Below, one piece after another: positions 9,617 to 18,483 of a DNA stretch of 64,000 nucleotides (positions within the stretch are counted from its first letter, which is position 1; every line of letters starts with the position of its first letter). Source of the DNA: Polynucleobacter hallstattensis. GTDB taxonomy: Bacteria; Pseudomonadota; Gammaproteobacteria; Burkholderiales; Burkholderiaceae. The translations under genes were made by a program, and so were the position numbers. Where the stretch lies: contig NZ_JACVPO010000002.1 in assembly GCF_018881835.1 (NCBI RefSeq), positions 62,001 through 126,000 on the forward strand, given 5' to 3'. The notes below the pieces were generated by a model, which saw only the letters and a list, made by a program, of their open reading frames with translations, did no database searches and was not told where the DNA came from.

Positions 9617-10405
9617 TTAAGTTTTGATCAGGTCGGTGTAACGTACGCCGTCTTGATTAATGAGTAGTGCGCTTGCGCGTGGTCGCCCACTCTCAGGGTG
9701 ATCTAAATCCCAGTCTGATAAGACCCAGCGTTGCCATTCCTGGTCTTGTAGATGCTCTTGATGATGTTTAGGGAGATGGGTGTGACCATGTATCAACAAA
9801 TTTCCAGCCTGATCTTTGAGAACTGCTGCGCAGGCGGCTAAGGTGACATTCGTTTTGACTTGCGCACCCTCAACTGAAGATCTCATTGATCGTTGATATT
9901 GGACACTACTATTGCTGCGCAAATGATTAGCAATGGAGCGGCGCCAATTCAAAGGCATTCTCAAGAATAGTTTTTGGATCCAGGGTTTACGAACCGTGCT
10001 ACGGAAAACTTGATAGCCAATATCTGCCGTGCAAAGTGAGTCGCCGTGACAAAGAATATATTCAGAGCCAGCAATATTGATCTTAGAAGGATCTGTCATC
10101 AGGGTCATGCCAGTTTTACTTAAAAAATGCTTGCCAACTAAAAAGTCTCGATTGCCGTGAAGGTAATAAGTATTGACTTTAGTGGACAGTGTTGCAAGCG
10201 CATTTTTTACCTCTTGTTGAAAAGGTGAATGTAAAGCGGCATCATCTCCGACCCAATATTCAAATAGATCACCCAAGATCAATACAGCCTCTACCCGAGG
10301 GGCGTCTTTTTCACAAAAATCAAAGAAACGTTGCGCCGTCAAGGGCATTGACGGCGTGAGATGCAAATCAGAAATGAGCAGCGCGCTCGAGTATTGCGGA
10401 ATCAT
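9617..10405 (-). CDS. lpxH: UDP-2,3-diacylglucosamine diphosphatase
   Basis: A 262-residue calcineurin-like phosphoesterase of lipid A synthesis; it converts UDP-2,3-diacylglucosamine to lipid X at the inner membrane. The metal-binding series is complete: [39 protein letters not shown]. The start codon overlaps the stop of the upstream cyclophilin gene (TCAT on the plus strand), implying translational coupling. The ppiB-lpxH order is conserved in many proteobacteria. Confidence 0.95.
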   Translation of the reverse strand: MIPQYSSALLISDLHLTPSMPLTAQRFFDFCEKDAPRVEAVLILGDLFEYWVGDDAALHSPFQQEVKNALATLSTKVNTYYLHGNRDFLVGKHFLSKTGMTLMTDPSKINIAGSEYILCHGDSLCTADIGYQVFRSTVRKPWIQKLFLRMPLNWRRSIANHLRSNSSVQYQRSMRSSVEGAQVKTNVTLAACAAVLKDQAGNLLIHGHTHLPKHHQEHLQDQEWQRWVLSDWDLDHPESGRPRASALLINQDGVRYTDLIKT

Positions 10406-10905
10406 TCCTCGAGAACGCTTGCCTTTTCAATGAGGATGTCTTCAGCAGGAACATCTTGATGAAAGCCTGAATTACCTGTTTTAACTTTACGAATGACATC
10501 AACCACATCAAGACCATCAGTGACTTTGCCAAAAACAGCGTAACCCCAACCTTGAGCATTAGGGGCGGTGTGGTTTAAGAAATCATTGTCATTGACGTTA
10601 ATGAAAAATTGCGCTGTCGCAGAGTGCGGGTCGCTAGTGCGAGCCATAGCCACTGTCCCACGGTCATTCTTGAGGCCGTTGTTTGCTTCATTCTCAATTT
10701 GAGCGCCAGACGATTTTTCTTTTAGGCCAGCAGTCATGCCGCCACCTTGAATCATAAAATTATCAATCACGCGATGGAATATCGTGCCATCGTAGTGACC
10801 GCTTTTGACGTACTGCACAAAATTAGCAACAGTCTTTGGCGCTTTGGCAGCATCCAGAGTGAGGGTGATATCGCCCTTATTTGTTTTCAGTAGAACTTTG
10901 GCCAT
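10402..10905 (-). CDS. ppiB: cyclophilin-type peptidyl-prolyl isomerase B
   Basis: A 167-residue cytoplasmic cyclophilin with no signal peptide. Catalytic residues sit in [16 protein letters not shown] (Arg, Phe, Gln of the active site), in ATAQFFINV and in [11 protein letters not shown]. It begins [15 protein letters not shown], the normal N-terminus of the cytoplasmic form. It shares 4 bases with lpxH, and follows the TPR lipoprotein gene by 45 bases in the same direction, so the three probably form one operon. Confidence 0.95.
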   Translation of the reverse strand: MAKVLLKTNKGDITLTLDAAKAPKTVANFVQYVKSGHYDGTIFHRVIDNFMIQGGGMTAGLKEKSSGAQIENEANNGLKNDRGTVAMARTSDPHSATAQFFINVNDNDFLNHTAPNAQGWGYAVFGKVTDGLDVVDVIRKVKTGNSGFHQDVPAEDILIEKASVLEE

Positions 10906-10950
10906 GATGAATTTACTTTCTATGAATTAGTAGATAAAAAGGTATGAAAA

Positions 10951-11763
10951 TTATTTTGAAGTAGGTGTTGCTGGGATTGCAGGCGCTGCTGGCACAACGC
11001 CTTTTTTAGCCGGCTTCAGTATCTCCATCAGTGCTTTTGCACGATTGGTATATTGACGCTGATTTAAGACTGCATCCTTAGCGGCATTGTCATAGGCTTG
11101 GGCAGCAAGGCGAATGTAGACCTCGCCTAAGTTAGCGGAGGCAACTGTATAGCTCGGACGTAATTTCAAGGCGAGCTCTAAATAATCTCTTGCCTCGATC
11201 CAGCTACCTTGATTTGCCGCTAGTGCGGCTAAGTTGTTATAAGGCTCAGGTAGTTCCGGAAATTGCTGGGTAATCTCAATCAGGGTCTTTTTAGCCTCTA
11301 CCCACTGACGCATTTCAATCTGCATACGCGCTTTGACGTAACGTAACTGCACATTACCTGGCGTCTTCTTCAGTTGCTTATTAATACTATCAATGGCTTC
11401 AGGATATTTTTTGGCTTTAACTAACTTTTCTATGTCGGACGGAACCCCGTTTTTAGTTACAGGATCAGGTTCAATAATTAAAAAGGACAAAAACGGAACA
11501 GCGACAGAGTCTGACAACTCGGCGTTAAATTGATCGTAGCCTACGTCACTACCGGCAAGTCTTGGAGGGTCATTGGGACCGTAAGATCCTAGATAGGGCG
11601 CTTGAGTGCCTTGAGCGCTAGCGGGGGCTCTATTGAGGGCATTAATTTCAGCCTCTGCTAACTGTTGCCCAGGAGTACTGCAGCCCGTGAGGAATAAAAT
11701 GGCAAAAATGGCGCAAAAGCCACCCAGCCGGGCTGGACGTAGTAAAAAATGGTTAGCTGGCAT
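10951..11763 (-). CDS. TPR-repeat lipoprotein
   Basis: A 270-residue protein with a lipoprotein signal ending in FLTGC (Cys at about residue 27 from the chosen ATG 11763). A GTG/ATG-type start at 11790 would only lengthen the N-terminus before the signal. From about residue 120 there are tetratricopeptide-like helices, for example NLAALAANQGSWIEARDYLE and SANLGEVYIRLAAQAYDNA. The C-terminus is Ala/Pro-rich. Such lipoproteins often scaffold envelope assembly. The position before ppiB and lpxH suggests an envelope role, but no specific function is supported. Confidence 0.8.
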   Translation of the reverse strand: MPANHFLLRPARLGGFCAIFAILFLTGCSTPGQQLAEAEINALNRAPASAQGTQAPYLGSYGPNDPPRLAGSDVGYDQFNAELSDSVAVPFLSFLIIEPDPVTKNGVPSDIEKLVKAKKYPEAIDSINKQLKKTPGNVQLRYVKARMQIEMRQWVEAKKTLIEITQQFPELPEPYNNLAALAANQGSWIEARDYLELALKLRPSYTVASANLGEVYIRLAAQAYDNAAKDAVLNQRQYTNRAKALMEILKPAKKGVVPAAPAIPATPTSK

Positions 11764-11819
11764 AGGGTGTGGGGTGAAAAACGGGCTCATTCGATATACT
11801 CAGCGCTCAGTCTAACAAA

Positions 11820-11847
11820 TTGGCGCTACTTGCCCACCCTTTATAGC
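11820..11847 (+). promoter_or_regulatory. candidate sigma-70 promoter of cysS
   Basis: TTGGCG (11820-11825) and TATAGC (11842-11847) are separated by 16 bases. Each matches the consensus at four of six positions. The ATG of cysS begins five bases after the -10 box, so a transcript from here would have almost no leader. Confidence 0.3.
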
Positions 11848-11851
11848 CCCT

Positions 11852-13273
11852 ATGCTGCAAATCTATAACACTCTCAGTCGTTCCAAGCAGGCCTTTAAAC
11901 CCATTGAGTCGGGTAAGGTGAAGATATACGTCTGCGGAATGACGGTTTATGACTTTTGCCATATTGGTCATGCCCGGGTGATGATTGTGTTTGATATGGT
12001 GGTGCGCTGGTTGCGTGCCAGTGCTTATGAGGTTGTTTACGTCCGTAATATTACCGATATTGATGACAAGATCATTAATCGTGCAATTGAGAATGGCGAG
12101 CCTATTTCTGTATTAACGCAGCGTTTTATCGATGCAATGCATGCCGATTCAAATGAATTGGGCTTGATGCACCCCGATCATGAGCCTCGTGCAACCGATT
12201 ACATCGGGCAGATGCAGGGCATCATTGGCCGCTTGATTGAAAAAGAATTAGCCTATCAAGGCGAGGATGGCGATGTTAATTTCGCCGTTCGATTGTTTCC
12301 AGAATACGGTCGCCTTTCCGGTAAATCTCTTGATGAATTAAATGCCGGTGAGCGTGTCGCTGTGGGTGGTGGTAAACGAGATCCATTGGATTTTGTTCTA
12401 TGGAAGAGTGCCAAACCAGAGGAGCCTGCAGATACGCGTTGGAAATCCCCCTGGGGTGAAGGTCGCCCCGGATGGCATATTGAATGCTCTGCCATGTCAT
12501 GCGATTTGCTAGGTGAGCATTTTGATATTCATGGTGGTGGTGCAGATTTGCAGTTTCCGCATCATGAGAACGAGATTGCTCAGAGCGAGGGGGCTCTCTA
12601 CGGCCAAGATCACCAAGCTAGTGATGAGCCTTTTGTAAATTACTGGATGCATAACGGGCATATTCGGGTAAATGAAGAGAAGATGTCCAAGTCATTGGGT
12701 AATTTTTTCCTCATTCGTGATGTCTTGAAGAGCTTCGACCCCGAAGTCTTGCGTTTCTTTATGTTACGCGCCCACTATCGCAGCCCAATTAACTATAGTG
12801 ATTCACAGCTTGAAGAAGCTCGCGCTGGACTAGTTCGTCTTTACACGGCTTTAGCGCAAGTGACATTAAGCGATATGCCTATAGACCCACATTCGCCATG
12901 GTCTCAGCGCTTCACTAATGCGATGAATGATGACTTTAATACGCCTGAGGCGATAGCAGTTCTGTTTGATTTAGCTAGCGAAGTGAACCGAACGCTGGGC
13001 GAAGACAAGGCGCAGTTGGCTAGCCTTCTCAAAAGCTTGGCTGGAGATCTTAATTTCTTGCAACGTGACCCCATCGTATTTTTGCAAGAAGGATCCCGAG
13101 GTGGTGATACGAGCTTATCTGCTGCTGCTATTGAAGAGCAGATTGCGGCACGAGTCGCTGCAAAGCTAGCTAAAGATTTTGCTAAAGCTGATTTAATTCG
13201 CAAGACTTTATTAGATCAGGGCGTAGTATTGGAGGATAAACCCGGTGGCATTACTGAATGGCGCAAAAGTTAA
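11852..13273 (+). CDS. cysS: cysteinyl-tRNA synthetase
   Basis: A 473-residue class I synthetase for tRNA-Cys. The zinc and HIGH motifs are [15 protein letters not shown] near residue 28, then the zinc-site [10 protein letters not shown] and [11 protein letters not shown], and KMSKS in [11 protein letters not shown]. The C-terminal tRNA-binding domain is complete, ending in a small DALR-like region. A ribosome binding site is not obvious. It is divergent from the TPR lipoprotein operon and is followed after 16 bases by a glycosylase gene. Confidence 0.96.
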   Translation: MLQIYNTLSRSKQAFKPIESGKVKIYVCGMTVYDFCHIGHARVMIVFDMVVRWLRASAYEVVYVRNITDIDDKIINRAIENGEPISVLTQRFIDAMHADSNELGLMHPDHEPRATDYIGQMQGIIGRLIEKELAYQGEDGDVNFAVRLFPEYGRLSGKSLDELNAGERVAVGGGKRDPLDFVLWKSAKPEEPADTRWKSPWGEGRPGWHIECSAMSCDLLGEHFDIHGGGADLQFPHHENEIAQSEGALYGQDHQASDEPFVNYWMHNGHIRVNEEKMSKSLGNFFLIRDVLKSFDPEVLRFFMLRAHYRSPINYSDSQLEEARAGLVRLYTALAQVTLSDMPIDPHSPWSQRFTNAMNDDFNTPEAIAVLFDLASEVNRTLGEDKAQLASLLKSLAGDLNFLQRDPIVFLQEGSRGGDTSLSAAAIEEQIAARVAAKLAKDFAKADLIRKTLLDQGVVLEDKPGGITEWRKS

Positions 13274-13289
13274 TTGAAGAATATTTATT

Positions 13290-13946
13290 TTGAGTAAAGT
13301 GGCACAACAAGTCATCATTGAAGAAGTTGCTCCTGATTATTGGGAGCAGGCTTGTACTGAGCTGATGAAGCATGATCGTATCTTAAAAAAACTGATTCCA
13401 AAATATGGCTCAGGTTTTTTGCGAACTCGTGGTGATGCATTTACTACCCTAGCAAGAGCTATTGTTGGCCAGCAAATTTCGGTTGCTGCGGCTCAGTCTG
13501 TCTGGACCAAGGTTTTATTGGCATCTAAAAACAAGGTAAATCCTAAAAATATTCTTGCCTTAAGTATTGAAGATTTGCGTGCAGCGGGATTATCGGGTCG
13601 TAAGGTGGAGTACATCCGCGATTTGGCCGAACACTTTGATTCTGGTCGATTACATGCCAATCAGTGGAAAGGCATGGAGGATGAGGTCATCATCAAAGAA
13701 TTATGTGGGATTCGGGGAATTGGTCGCTGGACAGCTGAAATGTTCCTGATTTTCAATATGATTAGGCCAAATATCCTCCCCTTGGACGATGCCGGTCTGA
13801 TTAAGGCGATTTCCCTCAATTACTTCAGCGGAGAGCCTGTGAGCAGGCATGAAGCCCGCGAAGTGGCTTCAAATTGGGCCCCATGGCGCACGGTAGCCAC
13901 TTGGTATATGTGGAGAAGTATCGACCCCAAGCCCGTTGAATATTAA
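13290..13946 (+). CDS. DNA-3-methyladenine glycosylase II (AlkA-like, HhH-GPD)
   Basis: A 218-residue base-excision glycosylase. The helix-hairpin-helix is GIRGIGRWTAEMFLI, followed by the GPD segment NILPLDDAGL with the catalytic Asp; FTTLARAIVGQQIS is the N-terminal family motif. Such enzymes remove 3-methyladenine and related alkylated bases. It starts with TTG at 13290 and lacks the extra N-terminal domain of E. coli AlkA, resembling the shorter MAG-like form. It lies between cysS and accA in one direction, with 9 bases to accA. Confidence 0.88.
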   Translation: MSKVAQQVIIEEVAPDYWEQACTELMKHDRILKKLIPKYGSGFLRTRGDAFTTLARAIVGQQISVAAAQSVWTKVLLASKNKVNPKNILALSIEDLRAAGLSGRKVEYIRDLAEHFDSGRLHANQWKGMEDEVIIKELCGIRGIGRWTAEMFLIFNMIRPNILPLDDAGLIKAISLNYFSGEPVSRHEAREVASNWAPWRTVATWYMWRSIDPKPVEY

Positions 13947-13955
13947 AATCGAACT

Positions 13956-14927
13956 ATGAAAACGACTTTCCTGGATTTTGAGCAGTCAATCGCTGAATTA
14001 GAGTCAAAGATTGAAGAGCTGCAATTTGTGCAAGATGAATCATCAGTAGATATCTCTGATGAGATCAAAACGCTGACTGAAAAAAGTCAGCAACTAACCA
14101 AAGATGTCTATGCCAATTTAAGTCCATGGCAAGTTTCTCAGGTAGCGCGTCATCCTCAGCGTCCTTATACATTAGATTACGTCGGCGCATTGTTTACCGA
14201 TTTTCATGAACTTCATGGCGATCGTAATTTTGCAGATGACCAATCTATCATTACTGGCTTAGCCCGTTTTCAGAATCAACCTTGCGTTGTCATTGGCCAC
14301 CAAAAAGGTCGTGATACTAAAGAGCGTGCTTTAAGAAACTTTGGCATGAGTCGCCCTGAGGGTTACCGAAAAGCAAAGCGTGTCATGCGCCTGGCAGAAA
14401 AATTTAAATTGCCAGTGTTTACGTTTGTCGATACACCGGGTGCATTTCCTGGAATAGATGCAGAAGAGCGTAACCAATCAGAAGCGATTGGTCACAACCT
14501 CTATGTTCAGGCTGAATTAGAAGTACCAATTATCGCCACCATCATCGGTGAGGGTGGTTCTGGTGGTGCACTAGCGATTGCAATGGGTGATGTGGTTTTG
14601 ATGTTGCAAAACTCAACTTACTCGGTAATTTCACCAGAAGGCTGCGCATCCATTCTTTGGAAGACTGCAGATAAAGCACCTGAAGCTGCTGAGCAATTGG
14701 GTTTGACTGCACAACGTTTAAAAGCGATCGGCTTGATCGATAAGATCGTCGCCGAGCCTACTGGCGGCGCACATCGTGATTACGATACGATGATGAACAA
14801 TATGCGTAAAGCTTTGGCTGAGTCACTCAAGACTTTCGATGGGATGAAAGTGGATGCGCTGTTAGAGCGTCGCCATGAACGCTTGATGAGTTATGGCAAG
14901 TTCAAGGAAATCGAAGTCAAGTCTTAA
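13956..14927 (+). CDS. accA: acetyl-CoA carboxylase carboxyltransferase subunit alpha
   Basis: A 323-residue subunit that, with AccD, transfers the carboxyl group from carboxybiotin to acetyl-CoA to make malonyl-CoA. The crotonase-like core shows [18 protein letters not shown], then [16 protein letters not shown] and [16 protein letters not shown], all typical of AccA. The N-terminal helix ([19 protein letters not shown]) is the usual coiled-coil. Its last 35 bases overlap the tilS start, which suggests coupled translation. Confidence 0.97.
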   Translation: MKTTFLDFEQSIAELESKIEELQFVQDESSVDISDEIKTLTEKSQQLTKDVYANLSPWQVSQVARHPQRPYTLDYVGALFTDFHELHGDRNFADDQSIITGLARFQNQPCVVIGHQKGRDTKERALRNFGMSRPEGYRKAKRVMRLAEKFKLPVFTFVDTPGAFPGIDAEERNQSEAIGHNLYVQAELEVPIIATIIGEGGSGGALAIAMGDVVLMLQNSTYSVISPEGCASILWKTADKAPEAAEQLGLTAQRLKAIGLIDKIVAEPTGGAHRDYDTMMNNMRKALAESLKTFDGMKVDALLERRHERLMSYGKFKEIEVKS

Positions 14928-16203
14928 GGCGGCTTTACCAGCAGCCAAACGGATTGGGCTTGCCTTAAGCGGTGGGCTCGATTCGGTTGTGTTGCTTGAC
15001 ACTATTTGTAAAGCTGTCAAAGAAAATTCTCATGACCCAACTGAGCTTTGGGTATTTCATATTCATCACGGATTGCAAAAGCCCGCTGATCAATGGCTGG
15101 TGTTTTGTGAGCAGCTAGCCAAAAAATACCAGGTGCATTTTGACTTTCGTCTACTGCACTTTGCTGATCCATCTCAGGGCAATATTGAAGCTAGAGCGAG
15201 GGTAGAGCGTTACGATGCCTTGACGGATTTATGTATTGAGCATGGCATTGAAGATTTGCTGCTTGCGCACCATCAAAACGACCAAGCTGAAACTGTGCTT
15301 TTGCAACTCTTACGTGGCTCTGGCGTAGCGGGTCTCTCTGGTATGCCACTTCACCGCGCCAACGGTAACCAAGGTGACCCAATTACTCTTTGGCGTCCAT
15401 TACTTAATCAAAGCAGGGCGGAGTTAGAGGTCTATGCCAAAGAATACAAACTCAAATGGGTAGAAGATCCTAGCAATCAAAATACACGCTATCGCCGCAA
15501 TGCGATTCGTAAAGAAATCATTCCAAGGCTGGAGAAAATTCAGCCAGGTGCAATTGGCAATCTAGCTCGAAGCGCTACTTTATTGGCCCAATCTCAAGTG
15601 TTGCTCGATCGCCTAGCTAAGCTAGATGGGAAGGATCTTTTTCAGGGTAGTCGGTTAAAGCTAGCGCCTCTCTTGGCTCTAGCCAAAACAGATCAAGCTG
15701 CAGCGAATAATGTCCTGCGTTATTGGTTGAAGTTAAATAATCTGGCAATGCCATCCCAGGAACGTCTTGAATCTTGGTGGAAAGACCTTAAGGTTGTAAA
15801 ACCAGACTCCAGCTTGGAGTGGCAACATGATGAAGTCAGTATTTATCTGTGGCGCAACGTCTTGCAGATAGCGCATTGCATGACAGGGCGGTGGGTGTTT
15901 CAAAATGTGCCTTTACGAAGTAAGTTACTTGGCTTGCCTGCTGATTGGGTCAATACCGCCGAAGAAAAAGGCCTAATTGAGGAAAGACTGCGCCAGGGGG
16001 CAGAAAAGATTCAAATCAAACCCAATACCCCACGCAAAACGCTCAAGAATCTCTTTCAAGAATCGGATACACCGCCTTGGGAGCGACAGGCTCCGCTGCT
16101 CTATATCAAGGGCCAGCTCGTAGCCGTTGCTGGGGTAGGGACGAGCTACCCGCATTTAGCCTCATCAGGAAAAAGAGTTCTGCCTTCCTGGGAGTTGCTA
16201 TAA
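14893..16203 (+). CDS. tilS: tRNA(Ile)-lysidine synthetase
   Basis: A 436-residue ATP-dependent enzyme that modifies C34 of tRNA-Ile(CAU) to lysidine. The PP-loop SGGLDS is at residues 26-31, followed by [18 protein letters not shown] and [14 protein letters not shown], all TilS signatures. The C-terminal TilS domain is present ([11 protein letters not shown] and [12 protein letters not shown]). The start at ATG 14893 lies inside accA. Its stop is one base from the stop of the convergent ParE-like toxin gene. The accA-tilS order is widely conserved in betaproteobacteria. Confidence 0.93.
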   Translation: MASSRKSKSSLKAALPAAKRIGLALSGGLDSVVLLDTICKAVKENSHDPTELWVFHIHHGLQKPADQWLVFCEQLAKKYQVHFDFRLLHFADPSQGNIEARARVERYDALTDLCIEHGIEDLLLAHHQNDQAETVLLQLLRGSGVAGLSGMPLHRANGNQGDPITLWRPLLNQSRAELEVYAKEYKLKWVEDPSNQNTRYRRNAIRKEIIPRLEKIQPGAIGNLARSATLLAQSQVLLDRLAKLDGKDLFQGSRLKLAPLLALAKTDQAAANNVLRYWLKLNNLAMPSQERLESWWKDLKVVKPDSSLEWQHDEVSIYLWRNVLQIAHCMTGRWVFQNVPLRSKLLGLPADWVNTAEEKGLIEERLRQGAEKIQIKPNTPRKTLKNLFQESDTPPWERQAPLLYIKGQLVAVAGVGTSYPHLASSGKRVLPSWELL

Positions 16204-16204
16204 C

Positions 16205-16498
16205 TCAGTAAAGCCCGCCAGATTCTTTTTGGTGACGAATGGCATTGATGAGAATCATATTTTTTGATTCCTCGTAACTGTATAGAGCGACATAGCCGCT
16301 TTTTCCGCGTGAAATCACCAGCTCTCTTAAGTGGCTATCGCAAAGGCGTCCTACTAGAGGATGTCTCGCTAGAATTTGAATCGCTTCTTCAATAAGCTCG
16401 ATAGTGTGAAGCGCAGCATTTTTGTCATTTTCAATTAAGAAGTCAGTAAGTCTCTCTAAATCATCAACTGCTTGCAGTGCAAAAACAATTCTTAGCAA
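16205..16498 (-). CDS. RelE/ParE-family toxin
   Basis: A 97-residue small basic protein. The fold is indicated by ALQAVDDLERLTDFLIENDK (helix 1), ILARHPLVGRLCDS, ELVISRGKSGYVALYSYEE and the C-terminal strand AIRHQKESGGLY, in which the Arg and His are typical of ParE-like toxins. Relatives act on gyrase (ParE) or on ribosomal mRNA (RelE); sequence alone does not decide. It starts at TTG 16498 and overlaps the antitoxin gene by 7 bases, so it depends on antitoxin translation. The low-efficiency TTG start would keep toxin below antitoxin. Confidence 0.85.
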   Translation of the reverse strand: MLRIVFALQAVDDLERLTDFLIENDKNAALHTIELIEEAIQILARHPLVGRLCDSHLRELVISRGKSGYVALYSYEESKNMILINAIRHQKESGGLY

Positions 16499-16776
16499 TT
16501 GCTAGCCTTTAGTGTAGATTTTTTTCCAGCTATACGGGCTTTCATGGCCTCGAAAACTTTGTCTGATTCATAGACCTTAGCATTCTTCATAACCCCTTCG
16601 CGAGCAATGCTGGCTTGCTGAATGAAGTTTCTGCGTATTTCCGCATTGATGCTGGCTTGCTTGATTGCTTCCACCATAAATGCATGGGGAGTCATGCCCA
16701 GTTCTTTAGCGGCATTCGCAGCTTGCAGCTTAATTTCTTCTGTGAGTTTTAAAGAGGTTGTGCTGACAATGCTCAT
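16492..16776 (-). CDS. ribbon-helix-helix antitoxin (ParD/CopG-like)
   Basis: A 94-residue protein whose N-terminus STTSLKLTEEIKLQAANAA is a ribbon strand followed by helix A, and ELGMTPHAFMVEAIKQ is helix B of an RHH DNA-binding domain. The C-terminal half should wrap the toxin. ATG 16776 is supported by AGGAG seven bases upstream; the longer frame runs into the promoter. The perfect inverted repeat just upstream is the expected autoregulatory operator. With the overlapping toxin gene this is a type II toxin-antitoxin module. Confidence 0.87.
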   Translation of the reverse strand: MSIVSTTSLKLTEEIKLQAANAAKELGMTPHAFMVEAIKQASINAEIRRNFIQQASIAREGVMKNAKVYESDKVFEAMKARIAGKKSTLKASNC

Positions 16777-16787
16777 AATCGGTCTCC

Positions 16788-16809
16788 TGGTGTTACTTAG
16801 GTAACACCA
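16788..16809. promoter_or_regulatory. operator of the toxin-antitoxin operon
   Basis: A perfect inverted repeat with 9-base arms, TGGTGTTAC and GTAACACCA, around TTAG. It lies between the -10 box and the antitoxin ATG, over the expected transcription start, and next to the ribosome binding site. This is where an RHH antitoxin dimer pair would bind to repress its own operon. Confidence 0.8.
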
Positions 16810-16810
16810 A

Positions 16811-16839
16811 ATCGTATATTCAGATTGATCTACTGTCAA
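16811..16839 (-). promoter_or_regulatory. promoter of the toxin-antitoxin operon
   Basis: On the minus strand a perfect TTGACA (plus 16834-16839) is followed after 17 bases by TACGAT (plus 16811-16816), a 4/6 match to the -10 consensus. The operator starts one base further downstream. Confidence 0.7.
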
Positions 16840-16893
16840 TCACCTTAGTTTTGAGCAATAAAAACCCTGTAAAATAAGCCCCTTTTAGACCCT

Positions 16894-16910
16894 AGGGAAT
16901 GTAATTCCCT
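16894..16910 (+). repeat. short perfect inverted repeat in the lysC leader
   Basis: AGGGAAT and ATTCCCT surround GTA, ending 25 bases before the lysC ATG. No T run follows, so it is not a terminator. It could be a leader hairpin or a protein binding site; no lysine riboswitch consensus is visible here. Confidence 0.45.
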
Positions 16911-16935
16911 GTAAATAGACAATACAACGGTTTTT

Positions 16936-18186
16936 ATGGCTCTTATCGTTCATAAGTATGGTGGCACCTCAATGGGCTCGGTTGAGCGCATTCAGAATGT
17001 CGCTAAACGCGTTGCCAAATGGATGCGTGCAGGTCACCAGGTAGTTGTGGTGCCCTCAGCGATGTCCGGCGAAACTAATCGTTTGCTTGGCCTGGCAAAA
17101 GATATCAATCCAGATGCAAACCCACGCGAACTCGATCAAATTGCCTCCACAGGCGAGCAAGTCAGTTCTGGCTTATTGGCATTGGCATTGCTGCGTGAAG
17201 GCGTTGATGCAGTGAGCTACGCCGGTTGGCAGGTGACAGTTCATACGGACTCCTCATTTACTAAAGCACGCATCAAAAGTATTGATGACAAAAAAATCCT
17301 TGCTGATCTCAATGCAGGACGTGCAGTAGTAGTAACGGGTTTTCAGGGTGTTGATCCCAATGGCAATATCACCACCTTGGGTCGTGGGGGTTCTGATACA
17401 TCTGCTGTTGCCATGGCTGCGGCACTCAAAGCTGATGAGTGTTTGATCTATACCGACGTGGATGGTGTGTACACGACCGATCCGCGTGTTTGTGAAGATG
17501 CTCGCCGTCTGGACAAGATTACTTTTGAAGAGATGCTGGAGATGGCAAGTCTTGGCTCAAAGGTATTGCAGATTCGTTCAGTTGAGTTTGCTGGTAAGTA
17601 CAAAGTTAAAACCCGTGTTCTGTCATCACTGACAGAACCATTGATGCCCTTAGACCAAGAGATGAAGTCGGGCACCTTGATTACATTTGAAGAGGACAGC
17701 ACTATGGAAGCCGCAGTTATTTCCGGCATCGCCTTTGCGCGTGATGAAGCAAAAATTACCGTTTTGGGTGTTCCTGATCGCCCAGGTATCGCCTATCAAA
17801 TCTTGGGCCCAATTGCGGATGCCAATATTGATGTGGACATGATTATTCAGAATCAATCATTTGAAGGTAAGACAGACTTTACTTTTACAGTTCCACGCGC
17901 TGATTATCAAAAAGCATTGGACTTGCTCAAGCAGAATGTTCAAGCCCACATTGAAGCAAAAGAAATTAATGGCGACCCCAAGGTCTCTAAAGTATCTGTA
18001 GTCGGTGTCGGGATGCGTTCCCACGTGGGCGTTGCTAGCAAAATGTTCCGCACATTGTCTGAAGAGGGCATCAATATTCTCATGATCTCTACGAGCGAAA
18101 TCAAGATTTCAGTGGTGATCGATGAGAAATATATGGAGTTAGCTGTACGTGCTCTGCACAAGGTGTTTGAGTTAGATCAGAAGTAA
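16936..18186 (+). CDS. lysC: aspartate kinase, alpha/beta type
   Basis: A 416-residue enzyme that phosphorylates aspartate, the first step toward lysine, threonine and methionine. The kinase domain begins VHKYGGTSMGSVERI (residues 5-19) and includes LGRGGSDTSAVAMAAAL and TDVDGVYTTDPR. Two ACT domains follow from about residue 265 (ITVLGVPDRPGIAYQIL, then VSVVGVGMRSHVGVASKMF), which normally bind lysine and threonine as feedback inhibitors. The length and layout are those of the Corynebacterium/Pseudomonas enzyme. An in-frame ATG at 17704 with AGAGG eight bases upstream could give a separate regulatory beta subunit (see findings). Confidence 0.96.
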   Translation: MALIVHKYGGTSMGSVERIQNVAKRVAKWMRAGHQVVVVPSAMSGETNRLLGLAKDINPDANPRELDQIASTGEQVSSGLLALALLREGVDAVSYAGWQVTVHTDSSFTKARIKSIDDKKILADLNAGRAVVVTGFQGVDPNGNITTLGRGGSDTSAVAMAAALKADECLIYTDVDGVYTTDPRVCEDARRLDKITFEEMLEMASLGSKVLQIRSVEFAGKYKVKTRVLSSLTEPLMPLDQEMKSGTLITFEEDSTMEAAVISGIAFARDEAKITVLGVPDRPGIAYQILGPIADANIDVDMIIQNQSFEGKTDFTFTVPRADYQKALDLLKQNVQAHIEAKEINGDPKVSKVSVVGVGMRSHVGVASKMFRTLSEEGINILMISTSEIKISVVIDEKYMELAVRALHKVFELDQK

Positions 18187-18247
18187 AAGAAACCCCTGAG
18201 TAGCGGTTATCCGTTACACTATGGGTCGTTGTACTAGTATGAAGTAC

Positions 18248-18342
18248 GGAGACGTGGCCGAGCTGGTCGAAGGCACTCCCCTGCTAAGGGAGCATCGGGG
18301 CTAAAACTCTGATCGGAGGTTCGAATCCTCTCGTCTCCGCCA
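18248..18342 (+). tRNA. tRNA-Ser (anticodon GCU)
   Basis: GGAGACG and CGTCTCC form a full 7-bp acceptor stem; the anticodon loop CTGCTAA carries GCT. A long variable arm follows (CATCGGGGCTAAAACTCTGATC region), as in class II tRNAs. The T arm is GGAGGTTCGAATCCTC, and CCA is encoded at 18340-18342. Confidence 0.97.
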
Positions 18343-18354
18343 TTTCTTATAACA

Positions 18355-18379
18355 AAAGGGGCTCTCTAGCCCCTTTTTT
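18355..18379 (+). terminator. terminator of tRNA-Ser
   Basis: A perfect 9-bp stem AAAGGGGCT/AGCCCCTTT with a 4-base loop is followed by a T run, 12 bases after the tRNA 3' end. Confidence 0.85.
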
Positions 18380-18424
18380 GTTCCCCCTGGCCCTTCACGT
18401 TTCCGTTATTCATTCCATGCTTAT

Positions 18425-18452
18425 TTGGCACTGGTAATTAATTGTGTATGCT
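18425..18452 (+). promoter_or_regulatory. candidate promoter of the aspartate dehydrogenase operon
   Basis: TTGGCA (18425-18430, 5/6 match) and TATGCT (18447-18452, 4/6 match) are separated by 16 bases. Transcription would start near 18459, some 25 bases before the ATG. No clear ribosome binding site precedes that ATG. Confidence 0.4.
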
Positions 18453-18483
18453 AATCATTATTGAAAATAGCCACTATTAAATT

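Noticed and set aside
16840..16935. Lysine riboswitch ahead of lysC
   Set aside because: The leader is only about 95 bases and lacks the long conserved L-box; only a 7-base hairpin is seen.
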